In this document: positions 5,769 to 9,466 of the stretch, in pieces
How positions within the stretch are numbered: the stretch's first letter is position 1
Layout of the letters: each line of letters begins with the position of its first letter
DNA from: Ardenticatenales bacterium
GTDB taxonomy: Bacteria > Chloroflexota > Anaerolineae > Promineifilales > UBA4811
Assembly (NCBI GenBank): GCA_013139935.1
Contig: WSZX01000290.1
Location: 1 to 9,466, forward strand
Direction: 5' to 3'
DNA length: 9,466 nt
Notes under the pieces: model-generated
The model's input: only the letters and a program-made list of their open reading frames with translations
The model's database searches: none
What the model was told of the DNA's origin: nothing
Translations under genes and position numbers: made by a program

Positions 5769-8416
5769 TTGGACACCGTCAGTTTGAGCATCTTTCCGGA
5801 ATCATCCACCGTTACCTTGACCACTTGCTCGTGGTTCTTGCCTGCCACATGAGATGATTGGCTCAGGGTAAGGACCATCTTGCCCGCCGGGGCTTGCTTT
5901 GTGTTGCGCTGGCAGCCACCACACTGCCTGGTACAGCCACTGCTAGCCTTGCAGGACCATTGCCGCGCGACCGCGAGATCGGCTTGAGCCATTCCCGGCA
6001 AGTATCCGGTCACTCGCGCTCTCACCTGTTCTACGATATGATCCGGAACCGGCGTGGCCGGCTGGCCTGCCAGCTCCTTGGCGCAGACCCTCGCCGGATA
6101 GGCGGTCAATACTTTTTTTCTGCGCATGGTTTTCTTCAGGATGGGCGCACCGCGGAGGGATGGGGGTGCCTTTAGCGTTGGATCACCATAGTAGACAAAG
6201 CTGATAAGCGTCTTTTGATCTTCTCCATCCAGGTATCCCTGGCGTCCGCTCAGATACTGCGCAAAGGCCACTTTGGCCTGCTGGAGAGCGACTCCGCCAG
6301 TCCGGCCGGCCATGATCTCCTGCCAGAAGAAAGCGGCCAACAGATCAGCCGCCTCGGGCGTGGAGTTCAGGCCACCATAGGCAATGCAGGTGGAACCAAC
6401 GAACATGTGGGTACGCGAGTCCAGAAATCTCAGGCAGAGGGCGGTCTCCGCGCTCTTGCCTTCAGCCAGGGCACCAAAACAGGCTTCCGAGAAAACCACC
6501 TCTGGCACGCCGCCCAGCGAGTCGAGATCTTCCGGCCGCAGGGCGATTGGGAACGCAGGATAGTCTGCCGGGAACGCAGGATCTCGTTGCCCGTACCAAT
6601 TGGGACCATCGGCGATCCCATGTAGGTTGAAGTAACCATAGCGGGACCGACCCAGCGGGAGGCTGCTGAACTCGGCCGCCGTCAGCGGCGGACAAGTGCG
6701 CAAACGCCGGGCGGACCCAATCGTGCTAAAGACGGTCAGCGAGGCCTTGCGCCAGATGCTGGCCGAGTATCCAAAACTCGCCTCCGCGTATGCGCCGCCG
6801 CCCTGGAAGAGCCGGAACAGTCTCTCCAGCAGTCGGGCCAGCCACCAGCGCCGTGCCCGTCGCGAGGCGTTGTGAGCAGCGATCGCGGTCTCGATGCTCC
6901 GCAGCAGCAAAGTCGGGTTCCCATCCGGAGCGCCACCCACGCCATCGGGCAGCCGTCCAACTGCTCGCTGAGGAACGAAATAGTTCTCATCCCGGCATCC
7001 GTAGGGGTTGTCCGACAGCACATCCTGGTCGCTATCGTCGGTAGGATTGGGCAGCCGATGGTATGCAATCACATCCCCCCCGCCCACCAGCAGCACCCAG
7101 CCCACCTGCTGCTTCTGCTGCTCCAACTGGCTGTCCAGTTGGTCCAGCAGCAGTTTCACCGCCCACGGATCGGCCGGGTCTACCGGGTCGAGTTTAAACG
7201 AGGCCAGGCTGGCCGCATCATCAATGTAAATCACACCGGCCGGCACCTGAAGTCTGGATTCGGCCGCCCTGGCGAGCGACTGAAGCCCTCGATCGATCTG
7301 CTCCCACCCATCGTCGCCGTACTTGGCGCGGAGAGGCTCTCTGCTGCAGATGATGGCATAGATAGGCTTGAGCGAAACCCGCGTCTCCTTGGCCCCACCT
7401 GTCCGGGGTTCTACGTCTCCGCTCAGCCGGTTGATCTCCGCCTGGATGCTGAGAAGAGTCTCCTGGACAAAAGAAATGGGCGATTGAGATGACAAAGTAG
7501 AAGAGGGGGAGGCAGGGGAATCTGTGCGATCGTGCAGAGATGGAGATCTGGAGAGAGTGCCCCGCCCGTTGGTGGGCAGGGACGGGTCGGAATCCGCCGT
7601 CAGCACCGCGGGCTCTGGGAGCAGGTTCAGGCCCAGAGCACTGGCGAGAGGGTATGGAAGCGGGCCCGTCCCACCAGGGATATATGCCGGGGGCCACGCC
7701 CCAACATAGGGTCGATCGCCGCCCCATATCCGCCCGGCCACTTCGCCGCCGGGATCCAGGGATACGGCCTGATGTATGTGCGCGACAGCGGCAGCCTCCT
7801 CGCCCAGACCCATTTGACAGTCGGAAAGGATCAGGTGCGCCTTGACCAACCGTGGGTAGGAGGACAGCAATTGCTCTGCCAGATCCCTGGCCATTCCCAT
7901 CTGTCCCCCGCGCCAGAGTTCCTCCAGCTCACTCAGCGATGGGATCAGCGCCAGGAAATTCGCCTCGGCCGCCTGCACCGGTCTGTCCGGCCTTGGCTGG
8001 TCCGCCGCGCCACCAGGATCTCCATCCGGATCTATGTGAGGCGATGGTAGATTGGGCGCGCGATCGGCCATCCGGGCAAGCTGGGCTCGACCAATCGGGT
8101 TGCCGGGCGCCACTTGCCGCAGCGCCGCTGCGGTTGCCCAGATCAGCTCGACATCGCCATCCAGTTCATGCAACTGGGTCTTGAGTGCCAAGGCGGCACT
8201 GTTCTCCGGGTCTGTGTGAAGCACCTCGCGCAGGACACGCCGTGCCTCATCTCGATCACCATCGGCCAGCAGCGCGTCTGCCAGCAGTACGGTCATCGTC
8301 AGGTGTCCCGGCTGCTCCATCAACCAGCGCTCGGCTGTCCGCCTGGCAAAGCCGGGCTGCTGACAGGTTGGGTCCAGAGCCGCTTTGATGATATTCAGGG
8401 CAAACTGATAATCCAT
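5765..8416 (-). CDS. TPR-peptidase C25 (gingipain-like, caspase clan) protein with C-terminal module
   Basis: An 883-aa predicted cytoplasmic cysteine protease. Residues 1-100 and about 150-222 are TPR-like helical repeats (e.g. LLADGDRDEARRVLREVLHTDP). A Pro/Ser-rich linker follows at about 240-315, then a peptidase C25-like domain at about 348-750. Marks of the family are WVLLVGGGDVI at 440-450, the aromatic/Asp turn DENYFVPQRAVGRLP at 476-490, NLHG with catalytic His599, SEACFG with catalytic Cys646, and the closing YYGDPTLK at 742-749. Clan CD members (gingipains, caspases, separase, CHAT) cut after specific P1 residues; the specificity here is unknown. A basic linker with KKTMRRKK (761-768) leads to a C-terminal module (791-883), similar to the 79-aa protein downstream of ftsZ but with an inserted C-x5-C-x3-C-x2-C cluster (Cys822, 828, 832, 835). 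No signal peptide is seen, unlike secreted gingipains. ATG 8416 is preceded by GGTGA at 4 bases' spacing and lies 30 bp after the TPR gene. Confidence 0.88.
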   Translation of the reverse strand: MDYQFALNIIKAALDPTCQQPGFARRTAERWLMEQPGHLTMTVLLADALLADGDRDEARRVLREVLHTDPENSAALALKTQLHELDGDVELIWATAAALRQVAPGNPIGRAQLARMADRAPNLPSPHIDPDGDPGGAADQPRPDRPVQAAEANFLALIPSLSELEELWRGGQMGMARDLAEQLLSSYPRLVKAHLILSDCQMGLGEEAAAVAHIHQAVSLDPGGEVAGRIWGGDRPYVGAWPPAYIPGGTGPLPYPLASALGLNLLPEPAVLTADSDPSLPTNGRGTLSRSPSLHDRTDSPASPSSTLSSQSPISFVQETLLSIQAEINRLSGDVEPRTGGAKETRVSLKPIYAIICSREPLRAKYGDDGWEQIDRGLQSLARAAESRLQVPAGVIYIDDAASLASFKLDPVDPADPWAVKLLLDQLDSQLEQQKQQVGWVLLVGGGDVIAYHRLPNPTDDSDQDVLSDNPYGCRDENYFVPQRAVGRLPDGVGGAPDGNPTLLLRSIETAIAAHNASRRARRWWLARLLERLFRLFQGGGAYAEASFGYSASIWRKASLTVFSTIGSARRLRTCPPLTAAEFSSLPLGRSRYGYFNLHGIADGPNWYGQRDPAFPADYPAFPIALRPEDLDSLGGVPEVVFSEACFGALAEGKSAETALCLRFLDSRTHMFVGSTCIAYGGLNSTPEAADLLAAFFWQEIMAGRTGGVALQQAKVAFAQYLSGRQGYLDGEDQKTLISFVYYGDPTLKAPPSLRGAPILKKTMRRKKVLTAYPARVCAKELAGQPATPVPDHIVEQVRARVTGYLPGMAQADLAVARQWSCKASSGCTRQCGGCQRNTKQAPAGKMVLTLSQSSHVAGKNHEQVVKVTVDDSGKMLKLTVSK

Positions 8417-8446
8417 CGATTCACCGATCCGTTAACTGCCAAACAT

Positions 8447-9466
8447 TCATCCGCGCCCCATCTCGTTGGTAATAGAGATGGCAACAACGGCCGAGAGTTG
8501 CTTGTGCGCAGCCTGGTCACCAGGGTCGAGGGAGATCGCTTTCTCAAAGGCCTCAATGGCCATCTGATACTCCTTGCGCTGCTTGTATGCCAGGCCCAAC
8601 TCATAATACACTCTTGCGTTCTCGGGCTCGAGCGCTGCCGCCCGGTGAAGCGCTTCCAGTCGCTTTCCGCGCTGATTGCGCTGTTCGTAAACCCTGGCGG
8701 CCTGTATCCAAAGGGCAGCCGTAGGTGCGACCGCAATCGTCTTCATCAGCCAGTCGAGCGCCTGGTCCAGTTGCCCTTCATCTTGCAGAAACCGTGCCAG
8801 TTGCAGCGCATAGCCTGGATCGGAGGGAGCAACCTTGGTGGCCTGCTGGTAGGCCTGCCGCGCCGGATCGCGATTCCCCAGTTCCTGGTGGATATCGCCC
8901 ATCAGCGCAAAGACGGCACCCAGATCGGGCGCCATCTGGGCGGCGCGGTCCAGGTTCTGAAGCGCCTTTTCGGGCGAACCCAAGGCGCGATGCGCCCGGG
9001 CGACCCGCAACAGGTAACTGGCGCGCTCGGCCGGTGGGGCGCTCGCCCCATTTCCAGATAGGGCAGCGGCCTTGCGAAAGCTGGTGAGGGCCTCCTGCCA
9101 ATTACCCATGGCCGCCTGCCATTCACCCAGGCCAGCGTGTGAAGCAGCAAGATCGGGGTGCTCATCAAGCGCGGACTCGACGTGGCGACCAGCCTCATCC
9201 AGTTCACCCATGGCCAGCAGCGCCCGCGCCCACCCGAGATGGTGCTCATGACTATCACCCGCGGCCGGCACACCTCTGGCGCGCGATCCGGCCGACTCGA
9301 GTTCGACAGCGCGAGCATAGCAATCTGTAGCCGCGTCCGGCCGCCCGGTGGCGAGCAGCAGCTTGCCCAGAATGCCCCACCAGCCCGAGTTGTGCGGCTC
9401 TAGTTCCAGCGCCGCATGCCAGAGCGGGATCGCCTCTTCCACCCGTTGCAGATCGGCCATAACCAG
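8447..9466 (-). CDS. Tetratricopeptide-repeat protein, 5' end at or beyond window edge
   Basis: At least 337 residues made almost wholly of TPR units, roughly eight or nine, each with the usual helix pair ending in a DP/AP turn (ALELEPHN, AQMAPDLG, TKVAPSDP, AALEPENA, ISLDPGDQ). The last repeat, NARVYYELGLAYKQRKEYQMAIEAF and onward, is close to consensus. The repeats imply a protein-protein scaffold; no enzymatic domain, signal peptide or membrane segment is visible. An ATG exists at 9460, but the frame stays open to the window edge and the sequence there is already within a TPR helix, so the true start is likely further right. It is 30 bp upstream of the TPR-protease gene and probably the same transcript, so the two may bind common clients. 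Confidence 0.88.
   Translation of the reverse strand: MVMADLQRVEEAIPLWHAALELEPHNSGWWGILGKLLLATGRPDAATDCYARAVELESAGSRARGVPAAGDSHEHHLGWARALLAMGELDEAGRHVESALDEHPDLAASHAGLGEWQAAMGNWQEALTSFRKAAALSGNGASAPPAERASYLLRVARAHRALGSPEKALQNLDRAAQMAPDLGAVFALMGDIHQELGNRDPARQAYQQATKVAPSDPGYALQLARFLQDEGQLDQALDWLMKTIAVAPTAALWIQAARVYEQRNQRGKRLEALHRAAALEPENARVYYELGLAYKQRKEYQMAIEAFEKAISLDPGDQAAHKQLSAVVAISITNEMGRG

Noticed and set aside
8114..9061. 315-codon plus-strand frame antisense to the TPR gene
   Set aside because: Long antisense frames are common opposite GC-rich TPR genes; the product shows no domain, while the minus frame has regular TPRs.
1..9466. CRISPR array, tRNA/rRNA genes, insertion sequence or transposase
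   Set aside because: I saw no regular direct repeats with spacers, no RNA gene signatures, and no transposase motifs or terminal inverted repeats on reading both strands.

Overview
The window is GC-rich bacterial DNA. Every gene I can support lies on the minus strand, so transcription runs from right to left. The style suggests a Chloroflexota-type bacterium (Anaerolineae/Caldilineae-like): TPR-rich proteins, glycoside-hydrolase-like TIM barrels, a gingipain-fold protease, a SufS-type desulfurase, and an FtsZ ending in a DVPAFMRR-type tail peptide. That assignment is an impression from protein character; there is no rRNA or other marker to confirm it.

Layout in transcription order. (1) A TPR protein, cut by the right edge (8447-9466). 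(2) After 30 bp, an 883-aa protein with N-terminal TPR-like helices, a peptidase C25 (gingipain/caspase clan) domain with a visible His/Cys dyad, and a small C-terminal module carrying a four-cysteine cluster (5765-8416). (3) Overlapping it by ATGA, a 480-aa TIM-barrel protein lacking the usual catalytic glutamates, with a cell-wall-binding-repeat-2-like C-terminus (4326-5768). (4) A divergent FtsZ with a strong Shine-Dalgarno sequence and a changed catalytic T7 loop (3159-4298). (5) Two bases later, a 79-aa protein that looks like a free-standing copy of the protease's C-terminal module (2917-3156). (6) A 55-aa single-pass membrane protein (2699-2866). (7) A secreted GH39/GH-A-like barrel in which both catalytic glutamates appear replaced (1189-2502, or from 2649). 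(8) A 40-aa membrane peptide overlapping its stop codon (1074-1196). (9) After a gap of about 420 bp, the N-terminal 216 residues of a SufS cysteine desulfurase (<1-649), probably a separate unit.

Genes 1-6, and probably 7-8, read as one operon. They combine TPR scaffolds, a cytoplasmic caspase-clan protease, an FtsZ paralogue predicted to hydrolyse GTP poorly, small membrane proteins, and two sugar-hydrolase folds that have probably lost catalysis. The C-terminal module shared by the protease and the small protein next to FtsZ is the best internal evidence that these genes act together. A reasonable reading is a membrane- or envelope-associated FtsZ-based assembly linked to a regulatory protease. 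I know of no described system with this composition, and its function is not established by the sequence.
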